This document shows, piece after piece, positions 35,201 to 43,890 of a DNA stretch of 64,000 nucleotides. Each line of letters opens with the position of its first letter. The stretch's first letter is position 1. Under the pieces are notes generated by a model. It saw nothing but the letters and a program-made list of their open reading frames with translations. It was not told the origin of the DNA and searched no databases. The DNA comes from Pomphorhynchus laevis (taxonomy: Eukaryota > Acanthocephala > Palaeacanthocephala > Echinorhynchida > Pomphorhynchidae), in contig WNNJ02000108.1 in NCBI GenBank assembly GCA_012934845.2, forward strand, positions 124,001-188,000. Reading direction: 5' to 3'. Made by a program: the position numbers and the translations under genes.

Positions 35201-38200
35201 GCTTTGTAAATTTTACTGAATAATAAATTGTCGATTCAATTGCATCTATCCGGAATTTTAAAAGTCTTAAATATTTTAGTCTTAAGGCTAAAATATATTT
35301 AAAATACTGTGATAATACATTTGATAATTTTGAGCCATCATTACGTCCGATCAACTGTTTACCAATTAGTATTATTTAATTTAAATTAAAAGCTTCAATT
35401 TGAAATTTTCTTAAGCATTAACAGCGTAATTAACACGTGGTTGTATAATACTTGTTATCTTTTATATCGTCATATATGTTATTTTAATATTATGTTATAA
35501 GTTTATATTATAATATTATATTATGTTATTATAGTATGCTGTCGTTATATATGATAATAATATGATATTATATATGATACTAATATGATATTATTTTATT
35601 ATATTCTGTTGTTAATAATTTTTTTATGAAACAAAATTACTATGGATATGTTGCCTACATCTGCTCAAAGTATCTACAATTCGGTAAACAATGAAAATAG
35701 CTGAAAAATAAATTCTTGTAAAATATATTTAAGGAGAGTGAGACTATTCCGCGTAAATTTCTTTTAAAACATGTAAGCCAGACGCGAAAGAATGACGAAT
35801 GCCGTTTCGTCATCACAATGACTCATCAGTGCCAGATCCCTCCCACTACTGGATGCAGAGGAGGACTGGCAGACAGCAATCAATGAATGAATCAATGTGA
35901 GTGATGTACTAGAAAATTTTCTAGTAACATCATAGAGTACTAAATCAGTACTACGGCTTCACCAAAAAGGATCATTAGCAAAAGTGCTGGCAAATGCCAG
36001 CGCAGATCTCTAATATCGGCTAACTTTTATTTAAGGAGAGTGAGACCATTCCGCGTGAATTTCTTGTAAAACATGTAAGCCAGACGCGAAAGAATGACGA
36101 ATGCCGTTTCGTCTTCACAATGACTCATCAGTGCCAGATCCATCCCACTACTGGATGAAAGTTAGCCGATATTAGAGACCTGCGCTGGCATTTGCCAGTG
36201 CTTTTGCTAATGATCCTTTTTGGTGAAGCTGTAGTACTGATTTAGTACTTTATGATGTTACTAGAAAATTTTCTAGTACATCATTCACATTGATTCATTC
36301 ATTGATTGCCGTCTGTCAGTCCTCCTCTGCATCCAGTAGTGGGAGGGATCTGGCACTAATGAGTCATTGTGATGACGAAACGGCATTCGTCGTTCTTTCG
36401 CGTCTGGCTTACATGTTTTACATGTAAAATATATGTCGTCATACTCTTCGTTTATTTATTCTATTGAAGTAATCAGTGGAAAACAACTTAAACGATTATT
36501 TGACTGCGCATTTAAGTAGATTCTCAAATGTTTTTCATCAAATATATATTGACTGAATGGCACCGATTTACAGTATCATCCAGTCTATATGGCGCAAGAA
36601 ACATTTAAAAATTAATTCTAACCTTAATTAATCGCATAATTTTCTGAAATATTTTATTAATTAAAACCTTTCGTTAGTAGCCTGACTCGTTATTTGACGA
36701 AGTGTTGATATTGTATGACTTCTGTGCATTTTTAAAACAAATGTTCAGACTTACGTGTAGTTTCAGAATTTAAATATTAATTTTTTAAATTCATAAATAA
36801 TTTACAATATTGGCTATTAAGAAAATAAAAACGTTTGATATTTAGAACATTTGCTTCGTAAATCCTTCATTGGGAAAGCAATCAGGTGATAATTTTACTG
36901 ATCCATCATGCGAAAAGAAGTCTTATCTTCTGCCTGACAATACTGTAATAGAAGTAAGTTCGCTCATTAAAACATGAAAAAATATCTATTTTCGGCTTAA
37001 GGTTGGCAATAGTCGATCACATGCTCCTGAAATTTTGTTTAGACCTGATCTTATCGGTTGTGAATCTCAAGGTGTGCATGGACTCGTATATTCTGCGCTA
37101 ATTTCATCTGATATGGATTTGCGTGCTGCATTATGTTCAAACATTGTTCTGGCAGGAGGATCAACCCTTTTTAAAGGTGATAATTATAATTAATATCGTA
37201 TTTAATTTTAATAAATAACAATTAGAAAAAGAAACCAAAACAGCAAAAAATTAGAACATCAACATTAAAATTAATTTTAATATTTTTTAAATGTCGAGGG
37301 TCCTTTATCCATAAAGGATATTTTAAATAGTATGAATGAATCAATCCAGTGGGGTGTTTTTATTGGTGATAATTTAAAGACGGGGTTTCTCTATGTTCTA
37401 GTGTATTTCGAAGGTGGCACTATCTATACCACTGTTTAAAGTAAACCATTAGATATACCACATCTCATTTGGCTCTGAAGAGTGGAATAAATAAATAATT
37501 TTTTTTATTTACAATAACTTTAGATATAACCAATTAGAGTTGAGGATAAATAAACATCAACAGTATCTTCAACAACTTCTAGTTACTTCTTCTAAAATCA
37601 TTACAGCCTTAGGTATAGTGGGATCTGAGACTCCGGCCGCACCAGCGTGCCGCCTTTCGTCAGAACCATTCGAAAACTCTTACCCTTCCCTAAGAGTCCA
37701 GTCGAGGCAGACTATGGTTGTAGTCCCCAGAGGAGCTTAAGAAACTTTATTCTTTGCTCTGGGTGACGTTCTCTTGAAAATAAGACTAATTTTGAGATAG
37801 CCAAATTACCCCAGAGGCGCACATGGACTTTCCCATTCAATGACAGATGCTGCGAACGTTTCAGAGCCCACCTAGCTCTCTTCAGGATACGTTGAAGTCT
37901 ATCCAGGTTAGCTTTCGCCGATTAATTCACCGTAATGGTAAACCCCAGATATTCTCCTCGACTTGTGAAGGTGGGGAGTTGTTGTGGCTGCTAAATGGAG
38001 GAGAGTGCTAGTCTCTTAAGCTTAATTTTGGTGACAGAGGCGCCATGAAAGACTACCACCTACGATTTTTCGTAGTTCAAAATAAGATTGGAAGGGAGTA
38101 GCTGGACTTAATCTTGAAAAGAAACGGCTGATGTCCGAGACTCCATATTTGCACTGCGTCCAGAAAACATGAATGTGGTGTCATCAGCATATATCACTAA

Positions 38201-41200
38201 ATGTTAATCGCGTTCAAATGCCTCAAAGAGTACAAAGCTTGTCGGTTTCTCTACTGTACAATGATGTCTTTTCTAATAGAACTTTAAAGCTTTCCACTTC
38301 ATTGACCTGGCAGCAGGGTGATCACCTCCGCAATTCGTACAGTCAGGATTCTTATCACACTTACATGGGTGTTCATCAGTCGTACCACATACCCCAGATT
38401 TATGGTTAGACTACACCCAGCTGCCCAATGCCCAATCGATGACAGTTGTTGTGGGCACGTTAGCGAGTCAGGTTCAATAAGTGTGAATCGTAGATTGTGC
38501 CCCATATAGGGGTTGAATGCTGAATTCGTAAACTGCAAGCCCTCGCTACAGGAATCGGAAAACAATTCTTTCCATTAATAAATCTAACGTTTGTTGCATG
38601 GAATTTTCTCTTTAGTGTCAAAATGTCAGGTTCTGAGAGAAATGTAGGAATATTAGTCACATTTAGTGTGCCTTGGATAGGTTGAAATGACACTACGCCA
38701 AGATCTGTATATTTAGTTTCAAAGAAGTCAATATATGTATTTGCTAACTCTGAGGTGCTGAACGAAATTTTTATCTCAGTTTCATAGTATCTAATGGAAT
38801 TAAACAAAATTCTTTTTTGATCGGCAAAGCTTCTGAGAAATATGTTAAATAAGTTTTGTCTTTCTATTTGTACCAAACGTTTGATGCAAACCATGTTCGT
38901 TAACTTCGGTTTCGGTGAAGAATTCCCCCTCCACACTAAAATTTAAAAAGAAGAGAAAACTTACCTCTTTTCCAGTTGTTGCGTTGCTCGAAAATTGCAT
39001 ATTTTTTAGCAATTTTCACTTTTTTAAACTTCTTTTAATGTGTATAGTTTCTTGTTTTATATTTGTGACGTGGTCATTTCTCAAAGTTTATATTATAAAA
39101 GAGACTGTTTTTGCGGAGTCAGAGTAACAATTAAAACAATTTTTAATTTATGCAAATTTTTACTGATCGATGAATCTATCTATATGAATAAGAACAATCG
39201 ATTAGAATATATGAAGAACTGACCGGTTGCTGTTATAGTAAAATATAATATAGTAGACTAAATTTTGTAAGTTAAATATTTCGTTAATGACAAAACAGTC
39301 CTGCAGTAATCGTGATATAAAAGGAAACAATTGATATGATTACGAAACTGCAGTCATTAGGAAAATATTGTCATTATGAAGCAGCAGTCATTAGATAAGG
39401 TAATCATTACGACACGGCAGTCATTACCACACAGTAGTCATTACTACACTTTAGTCATTATAGCACGGAATTAGTTACGAAATGGCAATTATTATGACAC
39501 GACAATCATTACGAAACGGCAATAATTACAAATCGCAGTCATTACGGCCAGTATTTTATTGCAAAACGGCAGCCATTACGGCACGACTTTTATTAAGAAA
39601 CGACAATCGTTACGACCAAGCAGTCTATATGACAGGGTAGTCATTGCGACACGGTATGAAACACCATATGCAGTCAGCAGTAGCTACTATACACTACTGG
39701 TAGATCGTAATAACATAATAAATAAAGATTTTCTTTAACAAAAACAACCGATAACTAACTAAAAGCATATCATAGAAAAAACATTATAAAAACATAACTT
39801 TGTTCCTTGTTTACATTCGAATTCATCTTCAGTCTTCTGCTTATTTTTTAAGCCTTACGGCCTCAGGTCCATAGGGATCTGACCCCCCTGGGCCGCATCA
39901 GCGCGCCGCCTTATGACTTAACCATTAAGGGTATCTCACCCCCTAGGAGTCTAGTGGAGGCGAAATATGGTCGGTAATCTCGAGATGAGAAACTTCTGTC
40001 TTTGCCCTGAGGGACGTCCGAAACAGCGGTCATGATAATTGATTTTAATTTATTTAACGTCCTCCTCATTAGATGAATTAATAAAATTGTAAAACTTATT
40101 AATCAGATCAGCTAACAGTGTGTACTTATTTCATACTATTTATAAATTAAAAATAATGCCGAATAAAATTAAAATAATTAATTAATAAATTATAAATAAT
40201 TATAAATAATTAATAATTATTTAATAAGATTTTATATAAGATTTATATCAAGTTAATATTTAAAATAAAAGTCAATTTTATAAATAATATCAGATCAGAT
40301 AACTGATTATACGTATTTTATCTATGTATAAAAATCAAAAATAAATATAAATAATAATATAAAATTTTATAGAATTTATATTTATATCAAGTTAACATTT
40401 GAAATTGAAATTTAAAATAAAAGCCAATTTTAATGAATTGACTAATAAATAACATGCGATGTATCAGAATAAGAATTAGAGGTCATAAGGATGAACTGCT
40501 ATGTAATTTAGTTTTGGCCTCTATTCCTTGACCCAACATAGCAGCGAAGCCAAATACACGTTTATGACATATTTCATCTAATGAAATTTAATTATCTAGT
40601 CGTATCCTATTTATTATTCTTATACAATTAAAAGATAATTTATTCTTTATATTATTGTGTTGATTTATATATTTTACTATTTTCTGCTTGATGTTATTTT
40701 TATAGTAACCTAGTTTAAAATATGTATCTATTAAATTATTTAAATGATTTTTAAGAAAGCCAATATCATTACAATATTGTTGCAATTCTTAAAATTTCAT
40801 TATTTAATGTATTATATTTTATATTATATGGTATGCATGAATGCTCATGCAAAAATATGTTTCTTGTAAATTTAAATATGTCATCTTTACGATATAAATT
40901 AATAGTAGTTTTAGTTAATGTTAATTTAATGTTCATATCTAGATATACACCTTCTTTATCAGAAGAAGGTGTATATCCACCTTCTTCTGATAAAATCAGA
41001 AGAAGGTGGATATCCAAAATCATTCAAAATTATTTAAATGATTTTGAAGAAAGCCAATATTATTACATATTGTTGCAATTCTTAAAATTTCATTATTTAA
41101 TGTATTATATTTTATATTATATGGTATGCATGAATGCTCATGCAAAAATATTTTTATTGTAAATTTGAATATGTCATCTTTACGATATAAATTGATAGTA

Positions 41201-41918
41201 CTTTTAATTGATGTTAATTTAATGTTCATATCTAGATATATACCTTCTTTATCATTAATATTGGTTTTATTAAAAATAAGGCTACATGGATAAATTTGTT
41301 CGCTTGAATAAAAAATATTTTGAGTTAAATACACATATATCATCAATGTATCGAAACATATATTTCATATCTTTATATTGTTGAGATATTTACACAGTTA
41401 TGAACAAATTCATATTATATAAAGCTATAATCGTAAAGATTAACATCTGTATGTCATAAAGATTAACATTTAACAAGTCTAACAGTCTAACAAGCAATAC
41501 CATTTTGTATATATAATGAATGCTCATGCAAAAATGTTTCTTGTAAATTTCAAAAGAGCATATTTAAAATATAAATTAAAAGTAGTTTTAATTGATGTTA
41601 ATTTAATGTTTGTATCTAGATATATACCTTCTTTATCATATTTAGACATGTCGAATTATGTTTAGGATTTGGCGACAGACTGTGTACTGAGCTGCAAAAA
41701 CTATTAGCTAAGGATACAAAAATTAAGATATCTGCTCCTAAGGAGCGTATATATTCTGCCTGGATCGGGTAACTTTCTGTCTGGATCGGGTTTTATCTAC
41801 TATTTTTATGTATAGTGGTTCCATTCTTGCATCACTCGAGGCTTTTAAGCGGATTTGGATAAGTAAAAGAGAATATGAAACGGAAGGCCTACGTGCATTG
41901 GATAGAAAGCTCTACTAA
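22992..41918 (+). CDS. ACTR1: Arp1/centractin-like actin-related protein, 11 exons
   Basis: Exons: 22992-23039, 23087-23151, 23205-23280, 31735-31860, 31904-32028, 34921-34997, 35055-35194, 36846-36953, 37002-37176, 41666-41768 and 41816-41918. All junctions are GT-AG and keep frame, giving 381 residues (human ACTR1A has 376). Arp1 is the filament-forming subunit of dynactin, the cofactor of cytoplasmic dynein. Seen: phosphate-binding loop [71 protein letters not shown] and the C-terminal [42 protein letters not shown] and [13 protein letters not shown] point to Arp1 rather than actin. It is unusually diverged (for example [16 protein letters not shown]), so it may be a fast-evolving or duplicated Arp1. 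Introns are 46, 53, 43, 57, 48 and 47 bp, or 1.7 to 8.5 kb where transposons have entered. Confidence 0.9.
23579..23911. repeat. About 330-bp direct repeat, left copy
   Basis: Paired with 28,957-29,280. The first about 70 bp are identical between copies; the rest is roughly 80% identical with indels. In both copies one frame reads PSPRLFS, then LALPEAQ/LTLPATQ, then IRKA and VLRLM, so the unit derives from coding sequence. The left copy stops exactly where PLE-1 begins. The right copy runs on into the ubiquilin pseudogene. Confidence 0.75.
23912..25255 (+). mobile_element. Penelope-like element 1, 5' portion
   Basis: ORF 24,063-24,692 carries the PLE RT N-terminal blocks ([31 protein letters not shown]). 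After a gap in the conserved order, 24,700-25,087 carries [15 protein letters not shown], catalytic RYIDDICVF and [10 protein letters not shown], then [10 protein letters not shown] and [11 protein letters not shown]. The central palm is missing, so it is dead. No GIY-YIG nuclease is visible. A 27-bp string (AGAATTAATTGAAAATTGTG and onward) occurs at 23,926 and 24,133, as from a partial tandem copy. The element is cut at about 25,250 by an RTE-like LINE and resumes at 28,428. Confidence 0.8.
25256..28427 (-). mobile_element. RTE-like LINE inserted into PLE-1
   Basis: A minus-strand LINE whose ends fall precisely where PLE-1 is interrupted. An ATAAATAT string flanks both sides (25,241 and 28,423), a probable target-site duplication. 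The 3' tail on the minus strand ends in a TAATAATAAT run. Nearly full length for the coding region. Confidence 0.85.
25318..28410 (-). pseudogene. RTE-like LINE ORF: APE endonuclease-reverse transcriptase
   Basis: The ORF begins at an ATG near 28,400 ([11 protein letters not shown]). APE domain: [117 protein letters not shown], then IGVRQG and VVLSPELFN, catalytic [16 protein letters not shown], and the C-terminal RTE tail with [20 protein letters not shown] and AQNRLSW. The NQAGFR and RNQIDFI blocks resemble BovB/SR2-type RTE elements. I see one TAG after NRLFI (about 26,383), a frame change near 26,240, and stops near 25,828. Recently dead. Confidence 0.82.
28428..28650 (+). mobile_element. 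Penelope-like element 1, 3' tail
   Basis: Resumes with AAACTCTTAAGTGGCAAATT, exactly the sequence that continues PLE-3 on the minus strand (about 61,655). It includes GGATGGATAATAAATAATAT and the tail module with CTGCTATGTTGGG, GGCCGAAAC, the hairpin CTGATAGCATATCAG, CCGATGACCTCT and a TTATCGGTTAATTCATAA end. Confidence 0.78.
28957..29280. repeat. About 330-bp direct repeat, right copy
   Basis: Partner of 23,579-23,911. Ends with [21 protein letters not shown] coding sequence that leads into the ubiquilin-like part. Confidence 0.75.
29225..30632 (+). pseudogene. Ubiquilin pseudogene (intronless)
   Basis: A Gln/Asn-rich stretch, then [20 protein letters not shown], then the STI1-type block [43 protein letters not shown] and [17 protein letters not shown], matching ubiquilin residue for residue in its most conserved part. 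After 29,925 come [29 protein letters not shown] and a second [15 protein letters not shown] repeat. No UBA domain is visible. A TGA lies at about 29,514, there is a frame change near 29,290, and a roughly 90-bp PLE tail module is inserted at 29,838-29,930. Ubiquilins shuttle ubiquitinated proteins to the proteasome. It lies sense-oriented in ACTR1 intron 3; lack of introns suggests a retrocopy. Confidence 0.78.
29838..29930 (+). mobile_element. PLE tail module inside the ubiquilin pseudogene
   Basis: About 90 bp (GAGGAATACGGGCCGAATTT onward, with CTCCTGATGACC) nearly identical to 33,010-33,100 and related to 28,560-28,640. It splits the ubiquilin-like coding region and supplies a stop codon. 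Confidence 0.75.
30700..31734. other. AT-rich intron sequence, no gene seen
   Basis: Remaining part of ACTR1 intron 3 after the ubiquilin pseudogene. Short TGTACTATT repeats near 30,661-30,715. No other structure noticed. Confidence 0.5.
31735..32028 (+). CDS. ACTR1: ACTR1 exons 4-5
   Basis: Exon 4 (31735-31860) encodes [20 protein letters not shown] to NAVPEE. A 43-bp intron follows. Exon 5 (31904-32028) encodes [20 protein letters not shown] to SVLCL, ending in phase 2 at GTAAGT. Confidence 0.9.
32545..33120 (+). mobile_element. Solo PLE tail, split by about 310 bp of other sequence
   Basis: Starts AAAATTTTATGGATGGATAA (PLE coding end) and resumes at about 32,965 with ATTTCATCAGAGGAAATGCG through the CTGCTATGTTAGGTTGAGGA module to ATTTATTAGTCAATTCATAA. 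No RT is present. The middle (about 32,650-32,960) is unassigned and includes a 10-bp-stem palindrome AAGTGTTTGA/TCAAACACTT at 32,688-32,712. Confidence 0.7.
33527..33772. repeat. 12-bp satellite array
   Basis: About 20 head-to-tail copies of AATTTAATTTCT, almost perfect, with two or three variant units near 33,700. On the minus strand it reads as an (EIKL)n open frame that is only a by-product of the repeat. Confidence 0.95.
33790..34910. other. AT-rich intron, no gene; TA microsatellite
   Basis: ACTR1 intron 5. A (TA)n run lies at about 34,655-34,682. Nothing else recognisable. Confidence 0.5.
34921..35194 (+). CDS. ACTR1: ACTR1 exons 6-7
   Basis: Exon 6 (34921-34997) encodes [20 protein letters not shown] to VYQ, the second phosphate-binding loop. 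A 57-bp intron follows. Exon 7 (35055-35194) encodes [20 protein letters not shown] to RAIKE and ends in phase 0 at GTAAGT. Confidence 0.9.
35794..35829 (-). ncRNA. Hammerhead ribozyme core 1 (best preserved)
   Basis: Minus strand, in order: CTGATGA (35,829-35,823); stem II GTCA/TGAC closing a 6-nt loop; GAAAC (35,808-35,804); stem III ACG/CGT with loop GCATT; and the cleavage triplet GTC at 35,796-35,794. All invariant core bases are present in type I order. A base-paired stem I around the core is not obvious, so activity is uncertain. Confidence 0.7.
36096..36131 (-). ncRNA. Hammerhead ribozyme core 2
   Basis: Same as core 1: CTGATGA, stem II, GAAAC, ACG/CGT stem III and GTC all intact. 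Stem II has one substitution that costs its innermost pair. Confidence 0.65.
36356..36391 (+). ncRNA. Hammerhead ribozyme core 3, damaged
   Basis: Copy in the inverted arm, plus strand. CTGATGA is changed to CTAATGA, which hits an invariant core G. Stem II, GAAAC, stem III and GTC are kept. Probably inactive. Confidence 0.6.
36846..37176 (+). CDS. ACTR1: ACTR1 exons 8-9
   Basis: Exon 8 (36846-36953) encodes [12 protein letters not shown] to [10 protein letters not shown] 48-bp intron follows. Exon 9 (37002-37176) encodes [19 protein letters not shown] to LAGGSTLFK, ending in phase 1. Confidence 0.9.
37600..38945 (-). mobile_element. LINE-J copy 2, internally deleted
   Basis: On the minus strand ORF1 comes first (38,936-38,230): [31 protein letters not shown], and a CCHC-like knuckle [15 protein letters not shown]. 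It passes directly into the end of the RT (from about 38,190): [30 protein letters not shown], then the [13 protein letters not shown] tail. The APE domain and most of the RT are missing. Several frame changes. Both ORF1 and the tail match copies at 53,800-59,470. Confidence 0.75.
39345..39670. repeat. Degenerate 17-bp minisatellite
   Basis: About 18 imperfect copies of a 17-bp unit around GGCAGTCATTACGACAC. Lies next to LINE-J fragment 3. No unique spacers, so not CRISPR. Confidence 0.75.
39700..40030 (-). mobile_element. LINE-J fragment 3 (3' end)
   Basis: Same post-RT tail as 57,000-57,200 (the CTCAGGTCCATAGGGATCTG box and onward), with an AATAAATAAAG-like 3' end near 39,720. Only about 180 bp of coding-derived sequence. 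Confidence 0.65.
40030..40440. other. AT-rich, no gene
   Basis: ACTR1 intron 9 sequence of low complexity (AATTAATAAT runs). A GTCAATTTTATAAATAAT string is echoed near 40,420. Confidence 0.4.
40440..41645 (-). mobile_element. Penelope-like element 2, tandem truncated copies
   Basis: Minus strand. The same 3' RT region appears in series: a fragment at 41,640-41,520, a longer one at 41,404-41,023 ([41 protein letters not shown]), and another at 40,975-40,600 ending [15 protein letters not shown]. The PLE tail module follows at 40,620-40,440. Head-to-tail partial copies are a known habit of PLEs. The RT is incomplete in all. Confidence 0.78.
40943..41018. repeat. Two adjoining hairpins at a PLE fragment junction
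   Basis: TACACCTTCTT/AAGAAGGTGTA (11-bp stem) is directly followed by ATATCCACCTTCTTCTGAT/ATCAGAAGAAGGTGGATAT (19-bp stem, 3-nt loop). They lie exactly where one PLE fragment joins the next, so they look like fold-back copying. Confidence 0.75.
41666..41918 (+). CDS. ACTR1: ACTR1 exons 10-11, C-terminus
   Basis: Exon 10 (41666-41768) encodes [14 protein letters not shown] to IYSAWIG. A 47-bp intron follows. Exon 11 (41816-41918) encodes [17 protein letters not shown] to DRKLY and TAA. The end of exon 10 (CTGGATCGGGT) is repeated 22 bp into the intron, creating a second potential donor. Confidence 0.9.
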
Positions 41919-41959
41919 AGAGGATTTTAAGTTGAAATATTTATGAAATATGTTGTATA

Positions 41960-41965
41960 AATAAA
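41960..41965 (+). terminator. Likely ACTR1 polyadenylation signal AATAAA
   Basis: A canonical AATAAA lies 42 bp after the ACTR1 stop codon. Confidence 0.55.
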
Positions 41966-42283
41966 GCTCCGCCAGGATGATTCACAGTTTTAATGACATA
42001 ATTAATTGTTTGATTTGTAGTTTTTTTACATTTCGAAGTGTTTTGAGTAAACCGAACAACCATATTTTCAATTTTATTTACTAGACTTTAAATTTAAATT
42101 TTAAAGTAAAATTTAAAGTAAAATGGATAGTGTTAATATTGCACTGTTAGATTGATATTTAGCTTTAGATAACAATACTATAGCGATTCTTTAACTATAG
42201 ATATTATTTAACTATTATATTTAATACTATAGTGTTCTTTAAAACACTCTGCATACTATTTTTGATCTATTCATAATAGACAT

Positions 42284-42739
42284 TCAGTCTGAATTGAATG
42301 TCTGAATTTTATATTCGATTACTAAAATCATTTTGAATGGCAATGGACGTTGTAATGTTACACTTCTACAGATCGGCACTATAATTAATATTGGCTCGTT
42401 AACTGGTAAACAACTTTTCGGTGACCAACTACCCCCATATATAACATTCGAATGTGATCTTGAGATTAAATGGGAATTGTATATTTCATCGAAATTTCCC
42501 TGTTTGAAACCATGATTGTGAGGTCCGTGTATGTATGAAGGACATAATATTCCTGACTCATTTGGCGCTGGAATTTTTATACTTTGACTACATGTTAATA
42601 CGTAAGTTGCAGGCCAACCGTTATATAGCAGCAATACAAAGATCACGGAAGTAAGCAAAATAAATAACCTCAAACGTTTCATTAACCTAAACAAAATACT
42701 TTTATACTGAATGCAAAATAAAACCGTTTTTAAAAGCAT
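42284..42739 (-). CDS. Beta-1,4-galactosyltransferase-like N-terminal ORF, truncated
   Basis: 151 residues. A cytoplasmic start with basic residues (MKRLR) leads into a hydrophobic anchor (LFILLTSVIFVLLLY, about residues 24-40), as in Golgi type II glycosyltransferases. Then NVIYGGSWSPKSCLPVNEP and ILIIVP match the GGxxxPxxCxP...VAIIVPYRNR entry to the beta4GalT catalytic domain. After that QRPLPFKMIL recalls the family's QRFLPFMHxFL, but the YRNR box reads ICRS. The rest of the catalytic domain (DVD metal site) is absent and I find no exons further on before ACTR1 ends. Either a decayed gene stub or a real exon whose partners I cannot see. The start may be the second ATG (MKRLR). Confidence 0.5.
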   Translation of the reverse strand: MLLKTVLFCIQYKSILFRLMKRLRLFILLTSVIFVLLLYNGWPATYVLTCSQSIKIPAPNESGILCPSYIHGPHNHGFKQGNFDEIYNSHLISRSHSNVIYGGSWSPKSCLPVNEPILIIVPICRSVTLQRPLPFKMILVIEYKIQTFNSD

Positions 42740-43009
42740 ACTTAAAAATAAATGCTTATTTCAAGATTTAAAAAATATTTCTAAATTACCAATTTTTAAA
42801 AAGTATTTATTATAAATTGCACGTTTAGTAAATTACTTAAGTTATTAATAAAATAGATAAATTTTAATTTTCTACCATTTATTAACCATTATATATGAAG
42901 AAGTCTATATGAAGACTTTAATTATTTTTTCAGATTAGCTTTTTAGTGTAAACTAAAAATGCAAATAAATATTGCTTATTATTACAAATCTCTACTATTT
43001 GTAATTGTC

Positions 43010-43335
43010 CTTGGCTCGTAGGAAGCAAGCGGCGTTGCCTCGTTGCATTGACATGCTTATTCGTTTAATAATTCATGTGAACAAATCGCTTGTCGGCGAT
43101 CACCCTAATCAGACTTTTTTCCAGCCTTTAGAAAGATAGAATTGCACATGGTTCCGTAGCGCCAATCGACTTACTGGCTAGACCAATAAAAAGATATTGC
43201 TGCTCATCCACGGGGATATATTTGGAACGCTCCCGAGACTCTGAGAATCTGGCGACGGCGCCACTAGCTGACTCGGCCTGAGTAAGGTAATATGGTGCCA
43301 TCACGTCGGGAGACGTAAAATCTAAATAGTTATAT
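43010..43335. promoter_or_regulatory. GC-richer patch, possible promoter or non-coding first exon
   Basis: A markedly GC-richer island in AT-rich surroundings, including GGCGACGGCGCCACTAGC. It lies 270 bp upstream of the minus-strand galactosyltransferase-like ORF and upstream of plus-strand coding scraps from 43,891. A GTAATATGG donor-like site follows GAGTAAG at about 43,286. No coding frame is convincing. Promoter role is inference. Confidence 0.3.
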
Positions 43336-43890
43336 CCTCATATAAAATATTGTTTTTGTTCTTGAAAATATAATATTCATTAAAAATATAAACGTTAATA
43401 TGTAAATATTTTAAAATTATCGAATAATTTATCAAATTAATTTAAGAATAATTTATCTTTTGAGAACTGAATTGTTTTAGATAATTAATGTTCACATAAA
43501 TCTGCATGTTTAAGCATAACAATGTAATGTCACTAATTCATCAATAATGCACCTCCGAGTTTTGCATGTTAATGTTAAGCGCTTGATTGAAAAATTAATT
43601 AAGTTCGATATAGCTTACATCCAGCGATTTAAACTTTGATATTTAATTCCGTTTTAAACAAGTCAATTTAACATTTAATTCAAATCCATATTAGTAAACA
43701 GTGCACTAGTTACTAAGTTTGGACTGATGTGATTTCAATAATACTAATAAATATTTATAAATATGTAAAAAATACGACAGTCAAAGATTTTTTGATATTT
43801 TGTTCCACATTGGCACAACTTTCAGTGAGGAGCTGAGCGTACAGACAAAAATTGACAACACCAAATCAATTCTGCGTGTTTTATCTTCAG

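Larger units (their letters stand above)
35731..36430. repeat. Hammerhead-bearing satellite/retrozyme-like repeat, tandem then inverted
   Basis: A unit starting AAGGAGAGTGAGACTATTCC at 35,731 is repeated directly at 36,033 (302-bp period, second copy about 125 bp long). From about 36,158 the whole unit follows in inverted orientation to 36,430. Arms are roughly 95% alike. Inside are the palindrome TACTAGAAAATTTTCTAGTA and the hairpin GCTGGCAAATGCCAGC. Each AAGGAGAG part carries a hammerhead core. No protein is encoded. It lies in ACTR1 intron 7. Confidence 0.85.

Noticed and set aside
35731-36430. DNA transposon or MITE with long terminal inverted repeats
   Set aside because: The inverted arms are explained by tandem plus inverted copies of one unit. 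There is no transposase, and the hammerhead cores point to a satellite/retrozyme origin. A target-site duplication was not seen.
39345-39670. Possible CRISPR-like array
   Set aside because: 17-bp units without spacers. Minisatellite.
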